Assembly: GCA_947462425.1 (NCBI GenBank)
Contig: CANHPI010000109.1
Span: 1-7,961, forward strand
DNA length: 7,961 bases
Origin: Bacteroidota bacterium
Lineage (GTDB): Bacteria; Bacteroidota; Bacteroidia; B-17B0; B-17BO
Reading direction: 5' to 3'
Made by a program: the position numbers and the translations under genes. The notes under the pieces are model-generated. The model saw only the letters and a list, made by a program, of their open reading frames with translations. It searched no databases and had not been told where the DNA came from. The first letter of the stretch is position 1. Each line of letters opens with the position of its first letter. Shown here piece by piece: positions 1 to 6,848 of this stretch.

Positions 1-459
1 GATACAATTATTGTTGAACCATGGAGAAGTGGTGCTTTTCCGGTAATTAAAGATTTAGCAGTTGATAGAAGTGCATTTGACAGAATTATTGCGAGTGGCG
101 GTTACATCTCTGTAAACACTGGTAATGCGCAAGATGCAAATAACATTTTAATTCCTAAAACAGACGCAGATGAGGCATTTGGTGCAGCTGCTTGCATTGG
201 TTGTGGGGCTTGCGTTGCCGCTTGTAAAAATAGCTCAGCTATGTTATTTGTTTCGGCAAAAGTATCTCAATTAGCATTATTACCTCAAGGACAAGTTGAA
301 CGTAAAGAGCGAGTATTAAAAATGGTTGCTCAAATGGATGAAGAAGGATTTGGTAACTGCACAAATACAGGCGCTTGCGAAGCTGAATGCCCTAAAGGAA
401 TTTCTTTGGAAAATATTGCACGCATGAATAGAGAATTGATGGGAGCTACTTTTAAGTAA
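1..459 (+). CDS. sdhB: Succinate dehydrogenase/fumarate reductase iron-sulfur subunit, C-terminal part (5' end outside window)
   Basis: The reading frame is open from the first base and gives 152 residues before TAA; roughly the N-terminal 95-100 residues, including the [2Fe-2S] ferredoxin domain, lie left of the window. What remains is the ferredoxin-like C-terminal domain. Visible Cys are C65-x2-C68-x2-C71-x3-C75 ([12 protein letters not shown]) and C120-x5-C126-x3-C130-P ([16 protein letters not shown]). By the family pattern, C65, C68, C71 and C130 bind [4Fe-4S] and C75, C120 and C126 bind [3Fe-4S]. The subunit passes electrons from the flavoprotein SdhA to quinone at the membrane anchor (TCA cycle, complex II). 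The residue after C75 is Lys rather than the Pro seen in the E. coli protein, which I recall as normal for the Bacteroidota form. It is followed directly by a strong terminator, so it is probably the last gene of an sdhCAB operon; this is inference, since the upstream genes are not visible. Confidence 0.95.
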   Translation, partial: DTIIVEPWRSGAFPVIKDLAVDRSAFDRIIASGGYISVNTGNAQDANNILIPKTDADEAFGAAACIGCGACVAACKNSSAMLFVSAKVSQLALLPQGQVERKERVLKMVAQMDEEGFGNCTNTGACEAECPKGISLENIARMNRELMGATFK

Positions 460-480
460 TAGTATTGCAATAAAAAAATG

Positions 481-514
481 AAAAGTTCCATATAATTTAT
501 GTGGAACTTTTTTT
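481..514 (+). terminator. Rho-independent terminator of the sdh operon
   Basis: A hairpin begins 21 nt after the sdhB stop. AAAAGTTCCA (481-490) pairs with TGGAACTTTT (502-511). The stem can be extended inward by T491-G501, A492-T500 and T493-A499, giving about 13 bp around an AATTT loop. The run of T at 508-514 forms the end of the stem and the U-tract. This is a classic intrinsic terminator, though AT-rich. Confidence 0.85.
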
Positions 515-591
515 GTGGTTATTTATTTATAATCTTTTATATGTTTTATACTCTAGTCCTTGACATTAACTTGAGAGTTGTCTATTATTTT

Positions 592-620
592 TTTGTGATG
601 AATGTTTTGACTTATTTTTG
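592..620 (+). promoter_or_regulatory. Possible Bacteroidota-type promoter upstream of the PhnA-family gene
   Basis: TTTG at 592-595 and TATTTTTG at 613-620 are 17 nt apart. This matches the known Bacteroidota -33 TTTG / -7 TAnnTTTG pattern, whose usual spacing is about 17-23. Transcription would start near 627 and leave a leader of about 125 nt before the ATG at 752. The rest of the 460-751 gap is AT-rich with no other recognisable gene or structure. In DNA this AT-rich, chance matches are common, so the call is moderate. Confidence 0.35.
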
Positions 621-751
621 AATGTAGAAAAAGTTTACAAAATCATAAAATTTAAAACACAAACCATATACCTGAATTATTAGATAAATTTTAAACAGAA
701 TCTAAAATAAACATATACTTTTATCTTTCATATAACAATAAATACCAAAAC

Positions 752-1303
752 ATGTCAATTAGCCTTAAACAAAGAAATGGAGAATTATGCGAATTATGTA
801 ATAGCGAATCAGCTACACACGATTATACAGTAAGTCCTAAAAACGATGATTCAATAGATCACCAAGTGGCATTGTGCAACACTTGCTTAGAGTCGTTAGA
901 TAACAAAGAAGCTGGTTTTCATTGGCGGTGTTTAGAAGGTAGTATTTGGAGCCAAGAGCCAAGTGTTCAAGCATTAAGTTATAGAATACTTCAAAATTAC
1001 AAAAAAGAAGATTGGGCTAGTAATTTAATTAGTTCAGTAGATTTAGATGAGAATGTTGTACAGTGGGCATTGAGCGCTTTTGTAGTAGCAGATGTGCACA
1101 CAGATGCTTTTGGAAATACATTAGAAAATGGTGATACTATTGTTTTAACTCAAGCGCTAAACGTTAAAGGAACAAATTTCACAGCGTCGAAAGGAACTGT
1201 TGTTAAAAAAATTAAACTGGTTCATGATAATGTTGAACAAATTGAAGGTAAGATTAACGACCAAACCATTGTTATTCTCTGCAAATTTGTTAAGAAAAAT
1301 TAA
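752..1303 (+). CDS. PhnA/YjdM-family zinc-ribbon protein
   Basis: The product has 183 residues. The N-terminal part (about 1-66) carries a zinc ribbon, C13-x2-C16 ... C42-x2-C45, then an HWRC motif (57-60) and a Trp at 66. The middle part (about 70-110) is helical, as in other Bacteroidota members. The C-terminal part (about 117-183) is the PhnA SH3-like domain, starting DAFGNTLENGD, containing NVKGTNF and KGTVVKKIKLV, and ending in the typical CKFVKKN. Homologues are often labelled alkylphosphonate utilisation or phosphonoacetate hydrolase. E. coli PhnA (YjdM) is not part of the C-P lyase machinery, and the molecular function of the family is unknown, so no phosphonate role should be inferred. 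No phosphonate genes are nearby. The ATG at 752 is chosen because the zinc ribbon begins 12 residues later; there is no clear Shine-Dalgarno sequence, which is normal in this phylum. It is probably monocistronic, lying between terminators at 481-514 and 1442-1485. Confidence 0.9.
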   Translation: MSISLKQRNGELCELCNSESATHDYTVSPKNDDSIDHQVALCNTCLESLDNKEAGFHWRCLEGSIWSQEPSVQALSYRILQNYKKEDWASNLISSVDLDENVVQWALSAFVVADVHTDAFGNTLENGDTIVLTQALNVKGTNFTASKGTVVKKIKLVHDNVEQIEGKINDQTIVILCKFVKKN

Positions 1304-1322
1304 TACGAATTACAAAAAAATT

Positions 1323-1360
1323 ACCACTTATAAAGTAAAAACGACCACTTATTAGTTTTG
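1323..1360 (+). promoter_or_regulatory. Perfect 9-bp direct repeat with 21-bp period abutting a TAnnTTTG-like promoter element (putative LytTR-type operator)
   Basis: ACCACTTAT occurs at 1323-1331 and again at 1344-1352, separated by 12 bp (start to start 21 bp, two helical turns). TAGTTTTG (1353-1360) follows without a gap and matches the Bacteroidota -7 element TAnnTTTG. There is no TTTG at the usual -33 position, so the second repeat lies where sigma contacts would be expected. Two 9-bp repeats with a 12-bp spacer is the known binding geometry of LytTR-domain response regulators (consensus [TA][AC][CA]GTTN[AT][TG]). ACCACTTAT fits that consensus at 7 of 9 positions, failing at the central GT. 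The proposed regulator is inference only. The second repeat sits closer to the -7 element than in well-studied LytTR-activated promoters, so repression or coincidence is possible. Confidence 0.4.
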
Positions 1361-1366
1361 TGTTTT

Positions 1367-1485
1367 ACTTAATAAAAATAGGAGTTAATTTTATCCCACG
1401 TTCTTTATAAGAGGTTTGTTTAGTTTAAACCAATAAAAATTAAGTTGCGGTGCGTTATTCGGGGATGTGCACCGCAACTTTTTTT
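1367..1485 (+). ncRNA. Candidate small non-coding RNA between the PhnA-family gene and asd
   Basis: If the TAGTTTTG element at 1353-1360 is a promoter, transcription would start near 1367 and end in the T-tract at 1479-1485, giving an RNA of about 120 nt. No ATG-started ORF longer than a few codons lies inside it. Visible structure comprises a small hairpin GGTTT (1413-1417) / AAACC (1427-1431), the 12-bp terminator stem 1442-1453/1469-1480 with a 15-nt loop, and a possible pseudoknot of ATCCC (1393-1397) with GGGAT (1462-1466) in that loop. An AGGAG segment (1380-1384) is unpaired in this model. The simple alternative is a 3' UTR of the upstream gene ending at a shared terminator. I do not recognise the RNA family. 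Both ends are inferred from motifs only. Confidence 0.35.
1442..1485. terminator. Strong bidirectional intrinsic terminator between convergent genes
   Basis: AAGTTGCGGTGC (1442-1453) and GCACCGCAACTT (1469-1480) form a perfect 12-bp stem with 7 G-C pairs, enclosing a 15-nt loop. It is the most GC-rich structure in this gap. On the + strand the T-run 1479-1485 follows. On the - strand the hairpin is followed by AATTTTTATT (complement of 1432-1441), so it can also end asd, whose stop codon lies about 46 nt away. It is 138 nt downstream of the PhnA-family stop. Confidence 0.88.
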
Positions 1486-1526
1486 ATGCCCTAATGAGAA
1501 GCTGGTTCAATAAATAAAATATAATT

Positions 1527-2516
1527 CTAAACTAAGTTTGCTTCAATTAAATACTCCGCTATTTGAACTGCATTAGTGGCCGCACCCTTTCTTAAATTAT
1601 CTGATACTATCCACATATTTAAGGCTTTTGCTTGAGATTCATCTCTTCTGATACGACCAACAAAAACCGCATCTTTATTGTGAGCAGTCATTGGCATTGG
1701 ATAAATTTGATTTGTGATATCGTCCTGTAAAACAATTCCTTTGGTATTTTTCATAATTTCAAATATGTCTTTTACATCAAAATCATTTTCAAACTCAATA
1801 TTTACACTTTCGCTATGCCCTCCAATTACAGGAATACGAACTGTTGTAGCGGTAACACGAATAGAGTCATCACTCATGATTTTTTTGGTTTCGTTTACTA
1901 ATTTCATTTCCTCTTTTGTATAGCCATTATCAGTAAATACGTCAATTTGAGGAATCACATTTAAATCAATTTTGTATTTATAAGCCATTTCTCCTTCTAT
2001 CCCAACTCTTTCATTCATTAGCTGATTGACTGCTTTTACACCCGTTCCCGTAACCGATTGATAAGTAGAAACTACAACTCTTTTAATTTTATATTTTTTG
2101 TGCAAAGGATTTAAAGCCACCACCATTTGAATGGTTGAACAATTTGGATTTGCAATAATTTTATCTGTTGCTTTTAATTCGTATGCATTGATTTCGGGAA
2201 CCACCAATTTTTTAGAAGCATCCATTCTCCAAGCACTCGAATTGTCAATTACTGTAATACCAGCTTCTGCAAATTTTGGAGCCCATTCTATGGATGTATT
2301 TCCTCCTGCCGAAAATAAAGCTATTTGAGGTTTAGCAGCAATTGCATCAGCCATTGAACACACTTTATACTTTTTGCCTTTATACTCCAATTCTTTTCCT
2401 ATTGACTTTTCAGATGCCACCAAAATTAAATCTGTTAATGGGAAATTCCTTTCCGATAATACCTCCAACATTTTTGTGCCAACTAAGCCTGTTGCTCCTA
2501 CTACTGCAATTTTCAT
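1527..2516 (-). CDS. asd: Aspartate-semialdehyde dehydrogenase
   Basis: The product has 329 residues, normal for the shorter form of the family. It catalyses NADPH-dependent reduction of L-aspartyl-4-phosphate to L-aspartate-4-semialdehyde, the branch-point step to lysine/diaminopimelate, threonine and methionine, in the cytosol. Visible marks are the N-terminal Rossmann loop GATGLVG (7-13), the SSAWR segment with the phosphate-binding Arg97, the active-site NPNCST with nucleophile Cys126, the Q153/SVTGTG loop (153-159), Arg227 in VRIPV, and the GGHSE motif with the catalytic His234. The C-terminal NLRKGAATNAVQIAE motif (308-321) is also typical. No key residue is missing. The ATG at 2516 places the beta-strand MKIAVVGATG at the extreme N terminus, as expected. 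The gene stands alone, divergent from the giant surface-protein gene and convergent with the PhnA-family gene, with the terminator at 1442-1480 behind it. Confidence 0.97.
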   Translation of the reverse strand: MKIAVVGATGLVGTKMLEVLSERNFPLTDLILVASEKSIGKELEYKGKKYKVCSMADAIAAKPQIALFSAGGNTSIEWAPKFAEAGITVIDNSSAWRMDASKKLVVPEINAYELKATDKIIANPNCSTIQMVVALNPLHKKYKIKRVVVSTYQSVTGTGVKAVNQLMNERVGIEGEMAYKYKIDLNVIPQIDVFTDNGYTKEEMKLVNETKKIMSDDSIRVTATTVRIPVIGGHSESVNIEFENDFDVKDIFEIMKNTKGIVLQDDITNQIYPMPMTAHNKDAVFVGRIRRDESQAKALNMWIVSDNLRKGAATNAVQIAEYLIEANLV

Positions 2517-2544
2517 TATTAATTTAAGGTTAAATGATGAATTG

Positions 2545-2572
2545 CAAAGTTGTTAAATTATTCTCTATCAAA
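2545..2572 (-). promoter_or_regulatory. Possible asd promoter
   Basis: Read on the - strand, TTTG (complement of CAAA 2569-2572) is followed after 16 nt by CAACTTTG (complement of 2545-2552). The latter differs from the TAnnTTTG -7 consensus at its first base only. Transcription would start near 2539, giving a leader of about 20 nt before the asd ATG. The match is imperfect and its spacing is at the short edge. No equally good element was found for the rightward gene in the same 93-bp divergent gap. Confidence 0.35.
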
Positions 2573-2609
2573 AAAATTTCTTATTTTAGGTTTCTATAAA
2601 TTTTTCAAG

Positions 2610-5600
2610 ATGAATCGGATTTTTTTTATCATACTTTCCTATTTTTTTTTAACCAACTCCAATGCACAAGTAATAGATAATTTTACTGATGGAGATTATT
2701 CAGCAAACCCCACTTGGACACCAAGCTCCCCAACAGATTTTACAATTACTGCAGGACAATTAAAATCAGTCAATACAACTACTAATACAAGTTTTGGTAT
2801 AAGTACTACAAATACATTAGCGGCTAATTGCGTTTGGGAATTTTGGGTAAATCTACAATTTGCAACTTCAGGAGCTAATTACGTTGACGCCTATTTAACC
2901 GCTGATAATAGTAATTTATTAAGCCCTACACTGAACGGCTACTTTGTGCGAATTGGAAATACATCTGACGATATTTGCTTATATAAAAATACAGCTGGTA
3001 CACAAACTATAATTATTGATGGTTTAAATGCAAGTGTATCTAGCTCAAGCAATAATCTCATTAAAATAAGAGTAACCCGTACTTCAGCCAACTTATTTAC
3101 TTTAGAAAGAGATATAACAGGAACCGGAACTAGTTACCTTACCGAAGGTACAATTACAGATGGTACTTTTTCGAGTTCTTCATTTTTTGGCTTTGCCATA
3201 AAACAATCTACAGCAAGTTTTTTTGGTAAACATTTGTTTGATGACATTTCAGTTTCTACTATTGTTTTAGATGTAACGGTGCCATCAATTATAAGTGCTA
3301 CAGCAACTTCTTCTATTAGTGTTGATGTGTTGTTTAATGAATTCGTAGATTTAATTACCTCTCAAACAGTAACCAATTATAGTATTAATCCGGCAATTGG
3401 AAATCCAACATCTGCAACTCGCGACCTAAATAATTTTAGTTTAGTGCATTTAACTTTAGGGACGCCTTTAACCAATGGGAACTATACAGTTGATGTAAAT
3501 GCAGTGCAGGATTTAGCTAGTAATACAATGACTACTTCAACGGTTAATTTTAATTATTTTGTTGCAGCAACGCCAAATTTTAAAGACATCGTAATTAATG
3601 AAATATATGCCGATCCAACGCCAATAGTAAACTTAACCGCTACTGAATTTATTGAACTCTACAATAACAGTTCAAATTCTTTTAATTTAAACGGACTTAA
3701 ACTAACCGACGGAACAAGTATTGCTACATTAGGCAACTATACTTTAGCGCCAAATGGTTATTTAATTGTTTGTCCAGTTGCAGATACTGCGCAATTTACT
3801 GCCTTAGGTTATATGAATAAATTAGGAGTAAGCAGTTTCCCATCTTTAAACAATGCTAGTGACAATATTTATTTTAAAAACAGTTCAAACATAGTTTTAG
3901 ATAGTGTAAATTATGTTGACACATGGTATATAGATGCTGTGAAAAAAAATGGGGGTTGGAGTTTAGAGCAAATAAATCCAAATCAAAATAGTGCTTGCTT
4001 ACAATCAAATAATTGGATGGCGTCAAATGATATTGATGGCGGGACTCCAGGCTTTGTAAATTCAGTGAATTCAAGTGTACCAGATGTTACTGGGCCAAGT
4101 ATTGCAACCTTAACAATTATTGATTCAACACATATATCTGTTTGTTTTAATGATGTGATTAGCGCATCGCAATTAACTAATAATTCAAATTACTCCATCA
4201 ATAATTCTATTGGTTCACCAACGTTATCAGTAAACGGCAGTGACAATATGTGTGTAATACTATCAATTAGTAATACTTTGATAAACAATACAAATTATAC
4301 ACTAACGGTTACAGGAATTACAGATTGTAATGGAAACAGTATTAGTACGACAACAGTTAGTTTTACTTATGTGAATTTTGAAACTCCTAATTTCAAAGAC
4401 ATTATCATTAATGAAATTTATGCAGATCCTTCACCATTAGTTAACTTAACAAGTTGTGAGTTTATTGAGCTTTACAACAAAAGCACAAATCTATTTAATT
4501 TAAATGGATTAAAAATAACAGACGGCAGTTCTATTGCAACCTTTGGAACATTTACATTAGCTCCCAATAGTTATGTTATAATTTGTCCAATAGCTGATAC
4601 AGCTCAATTTACATCATTAGGATATACAAACAAATTAGGAGTAAGTAGCTTTCCATCTTTAAATAATGCCGGCGATAATTTATATTTAAAAACAGCTACC
4701 AACAATGTAATTGATAGTGTTAACTATTTTGATACTTGGTATAAAAATGCCACTAAAAAAGATGGTGGCTTTACACTAGAACTAATAAATCCAACCCAAA
4801 ATGTAACTTGCTCACAAACTAATAATTGGATTGGTTCAAATAATATAAACGGTGGAACACCCGGTTTTGTAAATTCGGTTTATTCGGTTTCTCCTGATGT
4901 AACAGGACCAAAAATTAATTCGATTAATGTGATTGATTCAACTCATATTTCAGTATGTTTTGATGATGTAATTTCTGCGACACAATTAATTACAATAACA
5001 AATTACACAATAAGCGGTTCAGTTGGCACTCCAATCTTAGCTTCTTCATCAAATGGAAATACGTGCGTTAATTTAACTCTATCAAATAAATTAATAAATG
5101 CTACTAACTACACACTAACGGCTTTTGGATTAACAGATTGTAATGGAAATTTAATTACACCAAACATGGGGACACTTTCTTACTACAAACATAAAGCATT
5201 TGATGTAGTGATTAATGAATTAATGCCCGATCCAGACCCTGCTATTGATTTGCCAAATGAAGAATATGTAGAACTAAAAAACCGAACACCTTTTAATATT
5301 AATTTAAAAAACTGGAGTTTTTCTACAACAACATCGTCAAAAAAATTACCTGACATCACCATTAAGCCCGACAGCTTTATTGTATTGACTGGTGCTGGAA
5401 ATGCGTCGCCATTTTTTAATAATTTTGGAATAGTAGTTAATGAAGTAATTAGCTTTCCTTCATTATTAAATGATGGAACAACCTTAACACTTAGAGATAG
5501 TAATGGTGTTGTAATACATAGTATTAGTTATTTAGCAAATTGGTACAACGATGCTAACAAACAAGATGGAGGTTGGAGTATGGAACAAATCGATCCGAAT

Positions 5601-6845
5601 AACCCATGTGCTAGCCAAAGTAACTGGCGCGCTAGTAATCATCCAAGTGGTGGAACCCCAGGAAGCAGAAATTCTGTTTTTGCATCCAACCCCGATAATA
5701 ATTCTCCTCAATTAGATAGAATTGCAGTCATAAGTGCTGACACTATTATTTTAATTTTTACAGAACCTTTAGATAGTATTAGCTTGAGCAATCCTGCCTC
5801 TTTTACTTTTGATAATGGATTAACGCAACCAACCTATGTATTACCCTTAGCTCCAGATTACAGAAAAGTAAAACTCAGGTTATCTAACTCGATGCAGGTT
5901 GGTACTATTTATAATTGTACTGTTTTAAGTGGAATTACGGATTGCATAGGAAATACATTAATTAATGGGACTGCACCTTTTGCGCTACCTCAGGCTCCTG
6001 AACCAAACGATGTAGTAATTAATGAAATTTTATTTGATCCAAGTGCTGGTGGAATTGATTTTGTTGAGTTGTATAACAGAAGTAATAAAACCATAAATTT
6101 AAAAGAGTTACGCATTGGTTCAATGGATACCTTAACATCTGTTTTGAAAGAAACAGAAATCATAACCGAAGAAGGTTATTTGTTGTTTCCTGAAAACTAT
6201 TTAGTAATTACTGAAAATGGAAATACTATAAAACAACAATATTCAACCACTAATCCAAGAGGTTTTTTAGACGTTGTTGATTTGCCAAGCATGAATACAA
6301 CAGATGATGTAGTAACATTAAGTGATGCAAATTTTACTGTAATTGATAATTTTAAATATACGAGTAAAATGCATTTTCCTTTATTAGTTAGTACAAAAGG
6401 TGTTTCATTAGAACGCATTGATTTTAATAGATCAACTAATGACAGAACTAATTGGAACAGTGCTTCTGAAGGCGTTGGGTTTGCAACTCCAGCTTATCGT
6501 AACTCTCAGTATTTACAAGCAGATGGCGGAAGTGGGGTTTCTATTCCTAATCCCTTATTTTCACCAGACAATGACGGCTACAATGATGTTTTAAATATCA
6601 GTTATCAATTAGATGAACCAGGAAAAGCAGCCAACGTTTATATTTATGATAGCAGAGGCCGACAAGTGCGTCACTTAATTAGGAACGAGCAATTAGCACA
6701 AGATGGCACTTTAAGTTGGAATGGCATTAATGATGATAACGAAAAAGCACCAATTGGAATTTATGTAGTTTATGTTGAACTGTTTAATTTATCCGGAAAA
6801 GTAAATAAATATAAATTAAGTTGTACGCTTGCTGGTAAACTTTAA
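2610..6845 (+). CDS. Giant secreted multidomain protein with four Ig-like/lamin-tail modules and a FlgD-like C-terminal domain
   Basis: The product has 1411 residues from the ATG at 2610. An in-frame ATG at 2550 would add 20 residues ahead of the signal peptide, so 2610 is preferred. Residues 1-19 are a signal peptide (MNR, a hydrophobic core rich in Phe/Ile/Leu, then NSNA before Gln20). Domains in order: a beta-rich N-terminal domain without clear assignment (about 20-220); Ig-like 1 (about 224-320); lamin-tail domain (LTD) 1 (325-486); Ig-like 2 (about 490-590); LTD2 (596-757); Ig-like 3 (about 760-860); LTD3 (864-1023); Ig-like 4 (about 1030-1125); LTD4 (1133-1301); and a FlgD-Ig-like/gliding-type C-terminal domain (1311-1411) starting IPNPLFSPDNDGYNDVL. 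LTDs are recognised by (V/I)INE near the start, E(F/Y)(I/V)EL(Y/K)N, FPSL and the closing GGTPGxxNS. Secretion by the type IX system and cell-surface display are inferred from the architecture and phylum. Substrate or partner is unknown; an adhesive or structural role is likely. comF follows after 3 nt. Confidence 0.88.
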   Translation: MNRIFFIILSYFFLTNSNAQVIDNFTDGDYSANPTWTPSSPTDFTITAGQLKSVNTTTNTSFGISTTNTLAANCVWEFWVNLQFATSGANYVDAYLTADNSNLLSPTLNGYFVRIGNTSDDICLYKNTAGTQTIIIDGLNASVSSSSNNLIKIRVTRTSANLFTLERDITGTGTSYLTEGTITDGTFSSSSFFGFAIKQSTASFFGKHLFDDISVSTIVLDVTVPSIISATATSSISVDVLFNEFVDLITSQTVTNYSINPAIGNPTSATRDLNNFSLVHLTLGTPLTNGNYTVDVNAVQDLASNTMTTSTVNFNYFVAATPNFKDIVINEIYADPTPIVNLTATEFIELYNNSSNSFNLNGLKLTDGTSIATLGNYTLAPNGYLIVCPVADTAQFTALGYMNKLGVSSFPSLNNASDNIYFKNSSNIVLDSVNYVDTWYIDAVKKNGGWSLEQINPNQNSACLQSNNWMASNDIDGGTPGFVNSVNSSVPDVTGPSIATLTIIDSTHISVCFNDVISASQLTNNSNYSINNSIGSPTLSVNGSDNMCVILSISNTLINNTNYTLTVTGITDCNGNSISTTTVSFTYVNFETPNFKDIIINEIYADPSPLVNLTSCEFIELYNKSTNLFNLNGLKITDGSSIATFGTFTLAPNSYVIICPIADTAQFTSLGYTNKLGVSSFPSLNNAGDNLYLKTATNNVIDSVNYFDTWYKNATKKDGGFTLELINPTQNVTCSQTNNWIGSNNINGGTPGFVNSVYSVSPDVTGPKINSINVIDSTHISVCFDDVISATQLITITNYTISGSVGTPILASSSNGNTCVNLTLSNKLINATNYTLTAFGLTDCNGNLITPNMGTLSYYKHKAFDVVINELMPDPDPAIDLPNEEYVELKNRTPFNINLKNWSFSTTTSSKKLPDITIKPDSFIVLTGAGNASPFFNNFGIVVNEVISFPSLLNDGTTLTLRDSNGVVIHSISYLANWYNDANKQDGGWSMEQIDPNNPCASQSNWRASNHPSGGTPGSRNSVFASNPDNNSPQLDRIAVISADTIILIFTEPLDSISLSNPASFTFDNGLTQPTYVLPLAPDYRKVKLRLSNSMQVGTIYNCTVLSGITDCIGNTLINGTAPFALPQAPEPNDVVINEILFDPSAGGIDFVELYNRSNKTINLKELRIGSMDTLTSVLKETEIITEEGYLLFPENYLVITENGNTIKQQYSTTNPRGFLDVVDLPSMNTTDDVVTLSDANFTVIDNFKYTSKMHFPLLVSTKGVSLERIDFNRSTNDRTNWNSASEGVGFATPAYRNSQYLQADGGSGVSIPNPLFSPDNDGYNDVLNISYQLDEPGKAANVYIYDSRGRQVRHLIRNEQLAQDGTLSWNGINDDNEKAPIGIYVVYVELFNLSGKVNKYKLSCTLAGKL
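3582..5147 (+). repeat. In-register tandem duplication of an LTD + Ig module (813-bp period)
   Basis: Within the giant gene, LTD1-Ig2 (from residue 325) and LTD2-Ig3 (from residue 596) repeat with a period of exactly 271 codons (813 bp). Landmarks keep register across the whole unit: KDI(V/I)INEIYADP at 325 and 596, GGTPGFVNSV ending at 486 and 757, and Cys at 512/783, 548/819 and 573/844. By hand alignment the two LTDs differ at about 44 of 162 positions. The LTD3 and LTD4 modules have similar spacing (268 and 269 residues) but are far more diverged, so LTD1-Ig2/LTD2-Ig3 looks like the most recent duplication. Confidence 0.85.
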
Positions 6846-6848
6846 GAA

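Noticed and set aside
550..578. Small inverted repeat ACTCT...AGAGT downstream of sdhB
   Set aside because: The five-bp stem with a long loop in AT-rich DNA is not distinguishable from chance.
1464..1493. Nine-codon ATG ORF overlapping the terminator
   Set aside because: It begins in the hairpin loop, lies almost wholly in terminator sequence and has no ribosome-binding site.
1714..2556. Several 60-70 codon ORFs on the + strand opposite asd
   Set aside because: They are antisense or shifted-frame shadows of asd, with no recognisable domains and low-complexity hydrophobic composition.
3942..3955. A8 followed shortly by G5 in LTD1 codons as a frameshift or phase-variation site
   Set aside because: The frame is intact, the tract is deep in the gene and LTD2 has an interrupted version at the same place, so there is no evidence of function.
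3874..4074. 66-codon ORF on the - strand inside the giant gene
   Set aside because: It is a shadow of the LTD1 coding sequence with no start context or domain.
6197..6418. 73-codon ORF on the - strand inside the giant gene
   Set aside because: It is antisense to LTD4 coding sequence, with no motif or promoter.
3582..6510. Repeated LTD modules as a mobile element or CRISPR-like array
   Set aside because: The repeats are in-frame protein domains of a continuous ORF with diverged copies, explained by domain duplication.
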